DNA of 64,000 nucleotides from an uncultured Lachnospiraceae bacterium (GCA_950097145.1 CATNCF010000003.1:1-64000); one strand, 5' to 3'; numbered from the stretch's first letter, positions 35,441 to 45,313 are shown. Numbers and translations: made by a program. The notes: generated by a model from the sequence alone, not told the origin.

Positions 35441-35962
35441 TTAATTTTTCAGACATTGTAAAATCGGTTCAATATATTTTTTATCCGAAATATCATAAGA
35501 GGAAGAAATCATTTTTATCATTACCTGCTCCGCTTCTGTTTTATCTTTTTTTGCTTTCAGCGTTTTTATAAACATTTTCATCATAAGTTTAGACGGGGCA
35601 GACATTTTTTCATAATTGAATCCGCCGGGGCAGTAAAATATTTTTACCTTATTCTGCTCTGACACGCTGAAATTCTGTTTAAGGGCTCTGTCGAGTTCCG
35701 GGTTGTCTATCGGGCTTCCTCCAACACAAAATGCAATCAGCTTCTTATCAGCCCATTTATCTATATTTTCCTTAAACCAGCTAATTTTACTAATACTGCC
35801 TGCACGGGCCCAGCCGCCAAAAATAATTGCTTTATAGGCACTCAAATCTTTCTTTTTCGCGGCGGATAATTCCAGGCAGTCAGCCCCCGTCTCTTCGGCT
35901 ATCCATTGAGCATATCGCTTTGTAAAACCTGTTTTTGAATTGTAAATTACGATTGTTTTCAT
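35441..35962 (-). CDS. Flavodoxin-domain protein
   Basis: 173 residues with the FMN phosphate-loop pattern TIVIYNSKTGFTKRYAQWIA at the start and KAIIFGGWARAGSI and LIAFCVGGSP further on, matching the flavodoxin-fold family related to protoporphyrinogen oxidase HemG. It probably carries electrons with FMN in the cytoplasm; the partner is unknown. The start at 35962 is preferred (GAGGGAG upstream) over an in-frame ATG at 36004. Confidence 0.88.
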   Translation of the reverse strand: MKTIVIYNSKTGFTKRYAQWIAEETGADCLELSAAKKKDLSAYKAIIFGGWARAGSISKISWFKENIDKWADKKLIAFCVGGSPIDNPELDRALKQNFSVSEQNKVKIFYCPGGFNYEKMSAPSKLMMKMFIKTLKAKKDKTEAEQVMIKMISSSYDISDKKYIEPILQCLKN

Positions 35963-36336
35963 CTGTTCAAATCTCCCTCTTTCATGTTTGATTCCCGCGA
36001 TCAATGTACCCGCAGGGCACTTAGAAAAATAGCCATGTTTACATGGATATTTGACGAATGCCGCAGGAGATTTGATTGCGTTTCTTAGCTTTTCTAAAAT
36101 TACAGATAAATTTTTTCATATTCTACCATAAGTTTTTGATTCCCGCAAATGAAGTCTTTGCTGCAGTTTTCTTATTGGACTGTATTCCAGCTAATAAATG
36201 TCAATAGATAAATGAAAAAATATTTCTTCCTGTATCCCCACAGGAATAATTTCAAGAATAATACTCCCTGTTCTTCCACATACTATGAAAAATACGCAGA
36301 AAAAATACTTCCTGCATTTTATAAGGAGATTATAGT
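35963..36336. other. Intergenic region with a palindrome
   Basis: A 374-base gap between divergent genes. It holds CCATGT-TT-ACATGG at 36033-36046, a nearly perfect palindrome that may be an operator for either neighbour. I see no convincing coding sequence or terminator. AT-rich stretches at 36100-36125 and 36205-36260 could contain promoters, but none is near consensus. Confidence 0.45.
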
Positions 36337-36966
36337 ATGCATAAAATAACAGAACAATTGAAATTCACCCGAATTATTCCCGTGGTGGTACTGCATGACG
36401 CTATTCATGCGAAAGCCTTGGGAAAAGCCCTCTGTGCCGGAGGGCTTCCCTGCGCGGAAATCACATTCCGGACGGAAGCGGCCGCCGAATGTATTCAGAT
36501 CATGTCCCAGGAATTTCCGGATATGCTCATTGGCGCTGGAACGGTACTTACCACCGCCCAGGCTGACCAGGCAATGAAAGCAGGCGCCAAATTTATTGTG
36601 AGTCCCGGACTAAATCCCACGGTGGTAAAGCACTGCCTAAAGAAAAAATATCCTGTGTTTCCAGGCATTAACAATGCTACAGGTATCGAAACGGCGCTCT
36701 CCATGGGACTGACTCTGTTAAAATTTTTCCCGGCAGAAGCTTCCGGCGGGCTGACAATGATCAAAGCGCTGTCGGCGCCTTATCCCCAAGTCCGCTTTAT
36801 GCCTACGGGAGGAATTAATTTAGAGAACCTCCACACCTATCTCGCATGTGATAAGGTTGCGGCCTGCGGAGGAAGCTGGATGGTAAAGGACGATTTGATC
36901 AAAGCAGGAAATTTTGAAGAAATTCAGCGTCTGACAGAAGAAGCTGTACGGACTGTCCGCTCTTAA
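36337..36966 (+). CDS. eda: KDPG/KHG aldolase
   Basis: 209 residues. It cleaves 2-keto-3-deoxy-6-phosphogluconate to pyruvate and glyceraldehyde-3-phosphate. The class I aldolase residues are visible: Glu in CAEITFRTEAA and the Schiff-base Lys in LLKFFPAEASGG. IPVVVLHDA and GAGTVLTTAQ are also typical. AAGGAG precedes the ATG. It forms an operon with the KDG kinase 29 bases downstream, completing the end of the uronate/Entner-Doudoroff route. Confidence 0.95.
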   Translation: MHKITEQLKFTRIIPVVVLHDAIHAKALGKALCAGGLPCAEITFRTEAAAECIQIMSQEFPDMLIGAGTVLTTAQADQAMKAGAKFIVSPGLNPTVVKHCLKKKYPVFPGINNATGIETALSMGLTLLKFFPAEASGGLTMIKALSAPYPQVRFMPTGGINLENLHTYLACDKVAACGGSWMVKDDLIKAGNFEEIQRLTEEAVRTVRS

Positions 36967-36995
36967 CAGACTTATTTGAGAAAAGGAGAAACGTT

Positions 36996-38024
36996 ATGAC
37001 AGGAAAAAAAGTAATTACCTTTGGGGAACTGATGCTGCGCCTTGCCCCGGAAGGATATCAGAGATTTGTCCAGGCAGACACCCTGGGCGCCAGCTATGGA
37101 GGCGGAGAAGCCAATGTCTGCGTATCTTTGGCAAACTATGGCTTCCACGCTGTCTTTGTGTCCCGCCTGCCATCCCATGAAATTGGACAGGCCGGGATCA
37201 ATGCCCTGCGCAGATACGGTGTGGATACCTCCTGCATTGCACGGGGCGGCCAACGGATTGGAATTTATTATCTGGAAAAAGGAGCTTCTCAAAGACCTTC
37301 CAAGGTTATTTATGATCGGGCAGGTTCTTCCCTGTGTACAGCCTCCTCCGATGATTTCCAATGGAAAGATATTTTTGCAGGCGCAGACTGGTTCCATTTT
37401 ACAGGAATTACCCCCGCCTTAAATGACACGGTTGCCGATTTATGCCTGATGGCCTGTCAGTCCGCAAAGGAGGCTGGAGTTACCATCTCTTGTGACTTAA
37501 ATTACCGCAGCAAATTATGGAGCAAAGAAAAGGCTGGACGCGTGATGGAAAACCTCTGCAAATATGTAGATGTCTGCATTGCCAATGAAGAGGACGCCGC
37601 AGACGTTTTCGGCATACGCGCAGCCAATACAGATGTGTCTGCCGGAACAGTAAACCATGAAGGCTATAAAGAAGTGGCAAAGCAACTGCAGAACCGCTTT
37701 GGATTCTCCAAAGTAGCCATTACCCTCCGGGAATCTATTTCTGCCAGCGAAAACCGCTGGTCCGCAATGCTCTTTGACGGCAATGACTATTATTTCAGCA
37801 AAAAATACCATATGCACATCGTAGACCGGGTGGGCGGCGGAGACAGCTTCGGCGCCGGACTGATCGCTGCTTCCCTGATTGGTTATCATCCCCAAGAACT
37901 GATTAATTTTGCGGTAGCTGCCTCCTGTCTGAAACATTCCATTGAAGGCGATTTTAACCTTGTTTCTCTGGACGAGGTTCTGAAACTGGCTGGAGGCGAC
38001 GGTTCCGGGCGTGTACAGCGATAG
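36996..38024 (+). CDS. kdgK: 2-keto-3-deoxygluconate kinase (PfkB family)
   Basis: 342 residues of the ribokinase/PfkB family: GELMLRLAPEGYQRF at the N-terminus, GGGEANVCVSLANYG, and the C-terminal anion-hole/catalytic motif RVGGGDSFGAGLIAA. It phosphorylates 2-keto-3-deoxygluconate to KDPG, the substrate of the preceding aldolase. AAAGGAG precedes the ATG. Uronate isomerase and oxidoreductase genes are not in the window, so the upstream pathway must be elsewhere. Confidence 0.92.
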   Translation: MTGKKVITFGELMLRLAPEGYQRFVQADTLGASYGGGEANVCVSLANYGFHAVFVSRLPSHEIGQAGINALRRYGVDTSCIARGGQRIGIYYLEKGASQRPSKVIYDRAGSSLCTASSDDFQWKDIFAGADWFHFTGITPALNDTVADLCLMACQSAKEAGVTISCDLNYRSKLWSKEKAGRVMENLCKYVDVCIANEEDAADVFGIRAANTDVSAGTVNHEGYKEVAKQLQNRFGFSKVAITLRESISASENRWSAMLFDGNDYYFSKKYHMHIVDRVGGGDSFGAGLIAASLIGYHPQELINFAVAASCLKHSIEGDFNLVSLDEVLKLAGGDGSGRVQR

Positions 38025-38048
38025 GCCCAATAATTAGGAATACTAATG

Positions 38049-38101
38049 GAAAAAGATCAGGATGGCAAGAATTTTGGATTCTAGCTGTCATGGTCTTTTT
38101 T
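38049..38101 (+). terminator. Terminator of the eda-kdgK operon
   Basis: AAAAGATCAGGATGGC pairs imperfectly (several G-U pairs) with GCTGTCATGGTCTTTT around a loop, ending in a T-run. Confidence 0.75.
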
Positions 38102-38110
38102 CATTTATAA

Positions 38111-38139
38111 GTGACAACTTCATATTTTTTTGCTACAAT
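38111..38139 (+). promoter_or_regulatory. Promoter of the fructokinase gene
   Basis: GTGACA (38111-38116), 17-bp spacer, TACAAT (38134-38139), about 65 bases before the ATG. Confidence 0.65.
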
Positions 38140-38203
38140 AAAATCATACATAGTGGAAGGGAACACTAATATTTGGCAAAGATGCCGGAAAGGAAGCTGA
38201 GTT

Positions 38204-39169
38204 ATGAAACAGTATGATGTAACTGCCTTGGGAGAATTGTTAATTGATTTCACTTACACAGGGACTTCGGAACAGGGAAATTCCCTTTTGGAGGCAAACC
38301 CCGGCGGGGCCCCCTGTAATGTGCTGGCGATGCTCAACAAGTGTAAAAGGAGTACGAACTTTATTGGAAAGGTGGGGAAGGATCAATTTGGGTATCTGCT
38401 GCGTGATACTCTGGCAGATTTAAAGATTGGTATGGATGGTCTGTGCTTTGACGAGGAAGTAAGAACGACCCTTGCTTTTGTGAAAAACTTTGAAAATGGC
38501 GACAGGGATTTTGCATTCTACCGCAACCCAGGAGCTGATATGATGCTCACAGCAGAAGAGGTGGAAGAAGAACAGATAAAAAACAGCCGGATTTTTCATT
38601 TTGGAACCCTATCTATGACGCATGAGGGTGTGTGTCTGGCAACAGAAAAGGCTGTGGATGCCGCGAAAGAAGCCGGGATTTTGGTCTCCTTTGATCCCAA
38701 CCTTCGGGTGCCTCTGTGGAAGGATCTGCAGACAGCAAAAGAGAAGATGGAATACGGATTAAGTAAATGTGATATCTGTAAAATATCTGAGGAAGAAGTA
38801 GAATTTCTCACCGGAGAGAAGGAGATTGAGAACGGGGCGCAGATACTCAGGAAACGTTTTCCAGTGAAATTCCTCTTAGTGACGGCAGGAGCAGAGGGAA
38901 GCTATGCTTTTTATAAAGACCAAAAAGCGTATCAGCCAAGCTTTAAGCTGGGCGGAACCATTGAGACCACAGGGGCAGGCGATACATTCTGCGGAAGCAT
39001 TCTGCATCAGCTTTTAGATCGGGAGATTGAACATCTTACCGAAGCGGACTTGAAAGAAATGCTGCTTTTTGCCAATGCGGCCGCATATTTAGTCACAACG
39101 AAAAAAGGAGCTATCCGCTCTATGCCTGAGATTGATGAGGTTTGGAAGATCGCAGAGAAAAATAAATAG
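38204..39169 (+). CDS. Fructokinase (PfkB family)
   Basis: 321 residues: ALGELLIDFTYTG at the N-terminus, NPGGAPCNVLAMLNKCKRST (substrate site) and the catalytic motif TTGAGDTFCGSILHQ. It phosphorylates fructose to fructose-6-phosphate in the cytoplasm. It lies immediately upstream of a LacI-type regulator and a sugar ABC transporter with amylosucrase-like and alpha-galactosidase genes, so it should use fructose released from sucrose or raffinose-family sugars. Confidence 0.9.
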   Translation: MKQYDVTALGELLIDFTYTGTSEQGNSLLEANPGGAPCNVLAMLNKCKRSTNFIGKVGKDQFGYLLRDTLADLKIGMDGLCFDEEVRTTLAFVKNFENGDRDFAFYRNPGADMMLTAEEVEEEQIKNSRIFHFGTLSMTHEGVCLATEKAVDAAKEAGILVSFDPNLRVPLWKDLQTAKEKMEYGLSKCDICKISEEEVEFLTGEKEIENGAQILRKRFPVKFLLVTAGAEGSYAFYKDQKAYQPSFKLGGTIETTGAGDTFCGSILHQLLDREIEHLTEADLKEMLLFANAAAYLVTTKKGAIRSMPEIDEVWKIAEKNK

Positions 39170-39183
39170 ATCGGGGATATCAT

Positions 39184-40191
39184 ATGATTACAATCAAAGA
39201 ACTGGCGTCCATTCTGGGACTCAGCCCCACAACTGTGTCAAATGTAGTGAATGGGCATACGGAAAAAATGTCTCCTGCTACAAGACAGAGAATTGAAGAT
39301 GCTTTGGTTCAGTATGAGTTTTGCAGGACTGTACGTCAGGAGAATTATAGTAAGGCATTGAAACTGATATCGGTGGATTTTTATCTGCGGCCAAAAGAGA
39401 ATATTTTTATGGATCCCTTTTGTTCAGAACTTTTAAATGCAATCTGCGTGAAACTAAAGGAATATGAGGCGTATCCAGTCTGCGGGATTCCCCAGAAGCA
39501 GGAGGATATTTTCCATAAGCTGCAGGCCCGCAATATTCAGGGCGGGATTGTAGTAGGCGTGGAACCTTGGGAATGTCAGAATTTTGCTGCAAAAGTGGGA
39601 AAACCAGTGGTTTTTATAGACTGTGGAGAGGGAGAATATGATAATATCGGGATTGCCGATTATGAGGGCGGAAAAGAGATGACCGAATTCATCATTAAAC
39701 AGGGACATCGGAAAATCGCATTTTTCTGTGATCGCAAAAGCCCTGTGTCAAGCACCTTTGAGCGGTTCCGGGGGTACTGCGACGCCCTGGAGCGTTATGG
39801 CATTACCTACAGCAATGAGGATTATTATTATCTGCCGGATGAAAGGAATTTAAGGAGGGAGACTATCCGAAGTTTTGCAATGAATGCAAAACAGGAAGGT
39901 TATACGGCTGTGTTTGTGGTGTCAGACATGCTGGCAAATGAGACAGTCAGCAGGTTTTTCGAGGAAGGGCTGCGGGTGCCGGAAGATATTTCTGTAGCTG
40001 GATTTGATGATAATGTTTATGCCAGGCTGTGCAGGCCCATGCTCACCACTATCCGCCAGTCTGTGGAGGAAAAAGGGGAGGAAGCTGTAAAGCTTCTCAT
40101 GCAGCGGATTCGGGGAGAAGAAGTGATTGCCAAATCTTTTAAGCTGCCGGTGGAGCTGATTGTGCGCGGCAGTGTTCAAAATATCAATTAA
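39184..40191 (+). CDS. LacI-family transcriptional regulator
   Basis: 335 residues. The N-terminal helix-turn-helix ITIKELASILGLSPTTVSNV and hinge region are followed by a periplasmic-binding-like sugar sensor domain (GGIVVGVEPWE, GHRKIAFFCDRKSP, ISVAGFDDNVYARLCRPMLT). It starts 14 bases after the fructokinase gene and precedes the transport genes. It is the likely local repressor of the raffinose/sucrose locus. Confidence 0.93.
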   Translation: MITIKELASILGLSPTTVSNVVNGHTEKMSPATRQRIEDALVQYEFCRTVRQENYSKALKLISVDFYLRPKENIFMDPFCSELLNAICVKLKEYEAYPVCGIPQKQEDIFHKLQARNIQGGIVVGVEPWECQNFAAKVGKPVVFIDCGEGEYDNIGIADYEGGKEMTEFIIKQGHRKIAFFCDRKSPVSSTFERFRGYCDALERYGITYSNEDYYYLPDERNLRRETIRSFAMNAKQEGYTAVFVVSDMLANETVSRFFEEGLRVPEDISVAGFDDNVYARLCRPMLTTIRQSVEEKGEEAVKLLMQRIRGEEVIAKSFKLPVELIVRGSVQNIN

Positions 40192-40200
40192 TCGTTTTAA

Positions 40201-40236
40201 AAAGTGATCTTGTTAGAAATAGCAAGGTCATTTTTT
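40201..40236 (+). terminator. Terminator after the LacI regulator
   Basis: AAAGTGATCTTGTT pairs with AGCAAGGTCATTTTTT (G-U pairs allowed), with a short loop and a T-run. Confidence 0.8.
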
Positions 40237-40382
40237 GTGCGGGTAAAAATAAACAAATTATAAAATTTTTGTGAAAATTGTACAGGAATCATTAACATAA
40301 TTTGTACATAAAATTGGTTATATACAAAATATATTGCAAAACAAAACATAACTAAATAAAATTAAGCGTATCAAAAGCAAGG

Positions 40383-40406
40383 TTTTAACAAAAAAATTGT
40401 TGAAAA
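40383..40406 (+). promoter_or_regulatory. Inverted repeat before the sugar-transport operon
   Basis: TTTTAACAA (40383-40391), five A residues and TTGTTGAAAA (40397-40406) form a near-palindrome 17 bases before the ATG of the solute-binding gene. It could be the LacI-type operator, although it lacks the central CG typical of that family. Confidence 0.45.
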
Positions 40407-40423
40407 AGACAAGGAGGTAAAAA

Positions 40424-41713
40424 ATGAAAAAGAGAAAACAAATTATGGCATTATTCCTTGCTGTGACAACTGTCTCAGGACTTTTGCTTGGCGGATGCGG
40501 TAAAAAAGAAGAGGCAGATGGAAAAGTTGTAATTGAGCTTGTTCATTACAAGCCGGAAGCAGTGGATGTATTTGATGCATTGGAGGAGAAGTTTAACGCT
40601 TCCCATGATGACATCAAACTGGTGATTGATTCACCCAATGACGCCATGGTAATTTTGAAAACCAGATTTATCCGGGATAATAATCCTGACATTATCGGAA
40701 TTGGAGGAGATATTAACTATTCCAATTTCCTGGATGCCAATATGCTTATGGATATTTCTGATTTTGACGGCCTTAGCGACATTAAGGAAAATTATCTTGC
40801 CACCAATAAGGAGCTGGAATATGTACCAAAGGAGGGCGTATATGCAGTGCCTTATATGGCAAATGCAGCCGGAGTTCTCTACAATAAAGACATGTTTGAA
40901 GAGCATGGCTGGAGCATCCCAACTACATGGGAAGAATTCTTAAGTCTCTGTGATACGATAGAGGGAGAAGGCATACAGCCTTTATATTTTGGGTATAAAG
41001 ATACCTGGACCTGTCTGGCTCCATGGAATGCCATTGCGGTAAACCTCTGCGACACGGATATTGCATATCAGGTGAATAGCGGTAATGCCACATTTAGCGA
41101 GGCGTATAAGGAAATTGCAGAGAAGGACAAGGAACTTCTGAATTATGGACAGAAGGATCCGGTTGCCTACAGCTATAACGATGCCTGTACCGCGTTCGCC
41201 AGAGGGCAGTCGGCGATGTATGTAATTGGAAATTATGCGATTCCCCAAATTAAGTCAGTAAATCCTGAAATGAATATTGATTCTTTTGTATTTCCTGCAA
41301 GCAGCAAAGCAGAGGAAAATATTTTGAATTCCGGCAATGACTTAATGTTCAGTATCATGGAAGACTGCGAGCATAAGGAAGAAGCATATGAAGTCTTAAG
41401 ATTCTTGCTGGAAGATGAAAATGTTCAGGATTATTTAAATGACCAGAGTGCAGTGCCCTGCAAAAAAGGTGATTTTGAAATAGCGCCGGAACTGGAAGGA
41501 ATGAAAGATTATATTGACAATGGAATCGTAGCGGACTACCAGGATCACCATTATCCAAGTGAAATGGCAGTAGACGCCATGATTCAGACCTATCTGTTTG
41601 ATAATGGAAGCGATGCGCTGGATACCTTCCTGAAGAGATTCGACAAAGAATGGGTCAGATATAATAAAGATATCATCCGAAAAGTAAAAGAATATCAGGA
41701 AAAGGGGGAATAG
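40424..41713 (+). CDS. ABC transporter sugar-binding lipoprotein
   Basis: 429 residues. A signal peptide with lipobox LLLGGC (Cys at residue 26) anchors it outside the membrane. The family 1 extracellular binding-protein fold follows: VIELVHYKPEAVDVFDALEE, GVYAVPYMANAAGVLYNKD, and ARGQSAMYVIGNYAIPQIK. It captures oligosaccharides for the two permeases downstream. AAGGAGG precedes the start. No ATPase subunit is encoded here, so a shared MsmK-type ATPase is expected elsewhere. Confidence 0.93.
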   Translation: MKKRKQIMALFLAVTTVSGLLLGGCGKKEEADGKVVIELVHYKPEAVDVFDALEEKFNASHDDIKLVIDSPNDAMVILKTRFIRDNNPDIIGIGGDINYSNFLDANMLMDISDFDGLSDIKENYLATNKELEYVPKEGVYAVPYMANAAGVLYNKDMFEEHGWSIPTTWEEFLSLCDTIEGEGIQPLYFGYKDTWTCLAPWNAIAVNLCDTDIAYQVNSGNATFSEAYKEIAEKDKELLNYGQKDPVAYSYNDACTAFARGQSAMYVIGNYAIPQIKSVNPEMNIDSFVFPASSKAEENILNSGNDLMFSIMEDCEHKEEAYEVLRFLLEDENVQDYLNDQSAVPCKKGDFEIAPELEGMKDYIDNGIVADYQDHHYPSEMAVDAMIQTYLFDNGSDALDTFLKRFDKEWVRYNKDIIRKVKEYQEKGE

Positions 41714-41716
41714 ATC

Positions 41717-42610
41717 ATGGGAAATAGTGGAAAGAGAGATAAAGCGTGGACAAAGAACGATAAGATTTTTCTCGGAATGCTGATTCCGGTTTTGATCCTG
41801 TTCTTCTTATTTAATACGCTTCCTCTGTTAAAAGGTTTTTATTATGGACTGACAAACTATAGAGGCTACGGTGATTATGATTTTGTAGGACTTCGGAATT
41901 TTGCAGATTTATTTACAGATCTGCGTGTTGGAAAATCCTATTTGTTTACCTTTAAATATGCGGTGGTGATGACCATAGCAGTCAATGTGATAAGTTTGAT
42001 TCTTGCCCTTGGGTTAAACCGTGAAATCAAGGGAAAGAGCACCTTGAGAGGAATTTATTTCGTGCCGAATATCTTGGGCGGCCTGGTTGTAGGTTATATT
42101 TTCAGTTTTGTTTTTACATACATTCTTCCTGCAGTAGGAGAGGCAACTGGAATCGGATTTCTTCAGAATAGTATGCTTGCAAGCCCCAAAACAGCATGGA
42201 TTGCCATTGTAATTGTAGGCGCTTGGCAGGGAATCGCCATGAATACTATTATTTATATTTCCGGTCTGCAGACAGTTCCGGAAGAGGTATATGAGGCTGG
42301 AATGATTGATGGCGTCAGTGGCTGGAAGAAATTCTGGACCCTTACCTTCCCTCTGATTCTTCCATTCTTCACCATTAACCTGGTGCTTTGCATGAAAAAT
42401 GCATTGATGGTATTTGACCAGATTATGTCATTGACAAAGGGAGGACCTTCCCAGAGTACCGAGTCCATTTCCTACCTGATTTATAACAATGGTATGAGCG
42501 GCGGACAGTTCGGTTTCCAGAGTGCAAATGCATTTGTATTCTTTCTTGTAATTGTTATTATTTCATTCCTGCAGATGAAGTTCTTAGGTGGAAAGGAGGA
42601 GCAGTTATAA
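41717..42610 (+). CDS. Sugar ABC transporter permease (MsmF/UgpA type)
   Basis: 297 residues with six predicted membrane helices and the cytoplasmic EAA loop YEAGMIDGVSGWKKFWTLTF that contacts the ATPase. It forms the channel with the next gene product, whose ATG overlaps its stop codon (TAATG). Confidence 0.94.
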   Translation: MGNSGKRDKAWTKNDKIFLGMLIPVLILFFLFNTLPLLKGFYYGLTNYRGYGDYDFVGLRNFADLFTDLRVGKSYLFTFKYAVVMTIAVNVISLILALGLNREIKGKSTLRGIYFVPNILGGLVVGYIFSFVFTYILPAVGEATGIGFLQNSMLASPKTAWIAIVIVGAWQGIAMNTIIYISGLQTVPEEVYEAGMIDGVSGWKKFWTLTFPLILPFFTINLVLCMKNALMVFDQIMSLTKGGPSQSTESISYLIYNNGMSGGQFGFQSANAFVFFLVIVIISFLQMKFLGGKEEQL

Positions 42611-43470
42611 TGGGAAAAAAGAATCGTGAAGGGGCAGTCGGCGGAAAGGCTGTCAATAATGTCATCAATGTTTTATTGGCATTGGGATGTCTTACCATAT
42701 TATTTCCGCTTTATATGACAATCATTATAGCTTTTAAGAAACCTTCCGAAATGACAAATGATGTGGCAGGCGCCCTGGCATTTCCGTCAAGCTGGAGTTT
42801 TGATAATTTCATTGAAGCAATGAAGGTCACTGATTTCTGGCGTTCTCTTGGAAACAGTTTATTGCTCACAGGCGTTACCGTAATTATCTGTATCCTGCTT
42901 CACTCTCTTGCAGGATATGTGATCGGAAGAAAAATGGCGCGCCATAAGATATTTAAGGCATCTTATTTCTACATTGTAAGCGGTATGTTTGTGCCGTTTG
43001 CTGTACTTATGATGCCTCTGGTAAAACAGACTTCACAGCTTGGGCTGGCAAACCGGGCGGGCGTTATTCTTTTATATGTGGTGTTCTTTATGCCTATGAA
43101 TATTCTGCTGTACGCCGGGTATCTGAAAAATATCCCTATTGCCCTGGAAGAAGCGGCTTGTGTAGACGGGGCGAATGTCTGGCAGACGTATTGGAAAATC
43201 ATATTCCCCAATATGAAGCCTATGCATGCAACGGTTGCGGTCCTCACAGCAATGAGTACCTGGAACGATGTGATGACTCCTCTTGTTATCATGTCCGGCA
43301 CGGATGTGAATACGCTTCCGCTGGCACAGTTAAATTTCCAGTCCCAGTTTGGAACGAATTATAATCTTGCTTTTGCTTCCTACTTACTTGCGCTTCTGCC
43401 GATCCTTATTTTCTATATCGTTTGCCAGAAGCAGATTATCAATGGTGTTGTAAACGGAGCAGTAAAATAG
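42610..43470 (+). CDS. Sugar ABC transporter permease (MsmG/UgpE type)
   Basis: 286 residues with six membrane helices and the EAA loop EEAACVDGANVWQTYWKIIF. It is the second channel subunit, translationally coupled to the first and followed 24 bases later by the GH13 enzyme gene. Confidence 0.94.
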   Translation: MGKKNREGAVGGKAVNNVINVLLALGCLTILFPLYMTIIIAFKKPSEMTNDVAGALAFPSSWSFDNFIEAMKVTDFWRSLGNSLLLTGVTVIICILLHSLAGYVIGRKMARHKIFKASYFYIVSGMFVPFAVLMMPLVKQTSQLGLANRAGVILLYVVFFMPMNILLYAGYLKNIPIALEEAACVDGANVWQTYWKIIFPNMKPMHATVAVLTAMSTWNDVMTPLVIMSGTDVNTLPLAQLNFQSQFGTNYNLAFASYLLALLPILIFYIVCQKQIINGVVNGAVK

Positions 43471-43494
43471 AAACAATGATAAGGAAGATACAAT

Positions 43495-45294
43495 ATGGAT
43501 TTAAAGAGCAGCTATTACGAACTATATGGAACAAATGAAATTACACAGTACCGATGGGAACAGCTCTTATCCATTATGGAACATGCCAAAAAGACTCGTC
43601 CCGCTGCCTTGAAAAAGGCAGACCGGGACGGGAATGGCTGGTATCAGTCAGAGAAGATTGTGGGCATGATGCTCTATGTGGATAAGTTCAGCAATAATCT
43701 CAAAGAATTTGAACAGAGGATTGATTATCTTGCAGAACTTGGGATTACTTATGTGCATTTTATGCCTCTGTTAAAATCCAGAGAAGGAAATAACGACGGG
43801 GGATATGCAGTCTCTGATTATTTGATGGTAGATGATAAATTCGGCACTATGAAGCAGTTAGAACGGGTGATGAAGCTGCTGAAACAGAAGGGAATACGCA
43901 CTTGTATTGATTTTGTGCTGAATCATACGGCGAAAGAACATGTCTGGGTCCAGAAATATAAAGAAGGGGATCATGACTATGATGATATGTATTTTATGTT
44001 TGATGATGATGCCGTACCCAGGGAATATGAGAAGACTTTGACACAGATATTTCCAGAGGTGGCGCCTGGAAATTTTACTTATTATGAGGATATCGGAAAG
44101 TATGTGATGACCCGGTTTTATGAATTCCAATGGGATTTGAATTACCGCAATCCCCAGGTGTTCAATAAGATTGTGGAAGTGATGCTTACGCTTGCAAATA
44201 AAGGCGTTGACATTTTCCGGCTGGATGCGATACCATATATTTGGAAAGAAATTGGAACTTCCTGCATGAATCTCCCCAATGTGCATAAAATTATCAGTAT
44301 GATGTATGACATTATCCAGCAGGTATGCCCCAGTGTGATTTTTCTGGGGGAAGCGATAGTGGAGCCTTTTGAGATTGTAAAATATTTTGGGAATCATGAG
44401 ACGAAAGAATGCAACGTGATGTATAATGCTTCGTTCATGGTTCTTTTGTGGAATTCTCTGGCAACCAGGGATGTGCGGCTCATGGAGCGTTCCTTGTCAA
44501 TTGACTATGGAATCCCAGGAGATGGGACATGGATTAATTATGTAAGATGCCATGATGATATCGGATGGGGATTTGAGAACCGTATTTTAAAGGATTTGGG
44601 CCTTGACCCGGAACTCCACAAACAGTATATGATTCAGTTTATGGAGGGAAGGTATCCAGGAAGTTTTGCAGTAGGAGAACTGTATGAATATAATCCAGCC
44701 ACAAAAGATGCGAGAAACAGCGGCACACTGGCTTCTCTGTGCGGTCTGGAGCAGGCATTGAATGAGAAGCATGTATATAAAATGGAACTGGCAGTGAAGA
44801 GAATTCTCCTGCTTCATGCAGTAGTGATATCCTATACAGGAATTCCACTTCTTTACAGTGGAGACGAGATTGGGCAGATGAACGACTGGAATTATAAAAA
44901 TGTCCAGGAATATGCCGCAGATTCCCGCTGGCTCCACCGGGGCAGCATGGACTGGGAAGCAGCCGAAAAGCGCAGCGATCTTGGAACCGTTCAGGGCCAG
45001 ATCTTTTCTAAACTCAAAAATATGATAAGTATCCGCAAGTCCAGCAGCTATTTCAGTTCTTCCTGCCGGGCAGTTCCGGTAGATACAGGGAACAATGCAG
45101 TATTCTGTTATCACAAAGAAAATAAAATGCTGGTGTTAGCGAACTTTTCGGAACAGGAACAGTGGGTAGATTCCCGTACATTTGACTGGTTTGGACTGCC
45201 TGGGGAGATGCAGGACTTGATTACCGGAAGACTTGTAAGGTCGTACCACAATCATATTATGCTGGGACCTTATGAATATCTCTGGTTAGTATAA
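43495..45294 (+). CDS. GH13 amylosucrase-like enzyme
   Basis: 599 residues without a signal peptide, so cytoplasmic. Sequence blocks match amylosucrase-type GH13 (subfamily 4) over the full length: GWYQSEKIVGMMLYVDKFS, LGITYVHFMPLLKS, DGGYAVSDY, DFVLNHTAKEH, the nucleophile in DIFRLDAIPYIWKE (about residue 243), the acid/base Glu in FLGEAIVEP (about 285) and VRCHDDIGWGF. It would split sucrose, giving free fructose plus glucose or a transferred glucosyl unit. Within the locus it would act on sucrose released from raffinose by the alpha-galactosidase. Amylosucrase and sucrose hydrolase cannot be separated by eye. Confidence 0.85.
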   Translation: MDLKSSYYELYGTNEITQYRWEQLLSIMEHAKKTRPAALKKADRDGNGWYQSEKIVGMMLYVDKFSNNLKEFEQRIDYLAELGITYVHFMPLLKSREGNNDGGYAVSDYLMVDDKFGTMKQLERVMKLLKQKGIRTCIDFVLNHTAKEHVWVQKYKEGDHDYDDMYFMFDDDAVPREYEKTLTQIFPEVAPGNFTYYEDIGKYVMTRFYEFQWDLNYRNPQVFNKIVEVMLTLANKGVDIFRLDAIPYIWKEIGTSCMNLPNVHKIISMMYDIIQQVCPSVIFLGEAIVEPFEIVKYFGNHETKECNVMYNASFMVLLWNSLATRDVRLMERSLSIDYGIPGDGTWINYVRCHDDIGWGFENRILKDLGLDPELHKQYMIQFMEGRYPGSFAVGELYEYNPATKDARNSGTLASLCGLEQALNEKHVYKMELAVKRILLLHAVVISYTGIPLLYSGDEIGQMNDWNYKNVQEYAADSRWLHRGSMDWEAAEKRSDLGTVQGQIFSKLKNMISIRKSSSYFSSSCRAVPVDTGNNAVFCYHKENKMLVLANFSEQEQWVDSRTFDWFGLPGEMQDLITGRLVRSYHNHIMLGPYEYLWLV

Positions 45295-45313
45295 TGAGGA
45301 AAGGTAACTTTGT

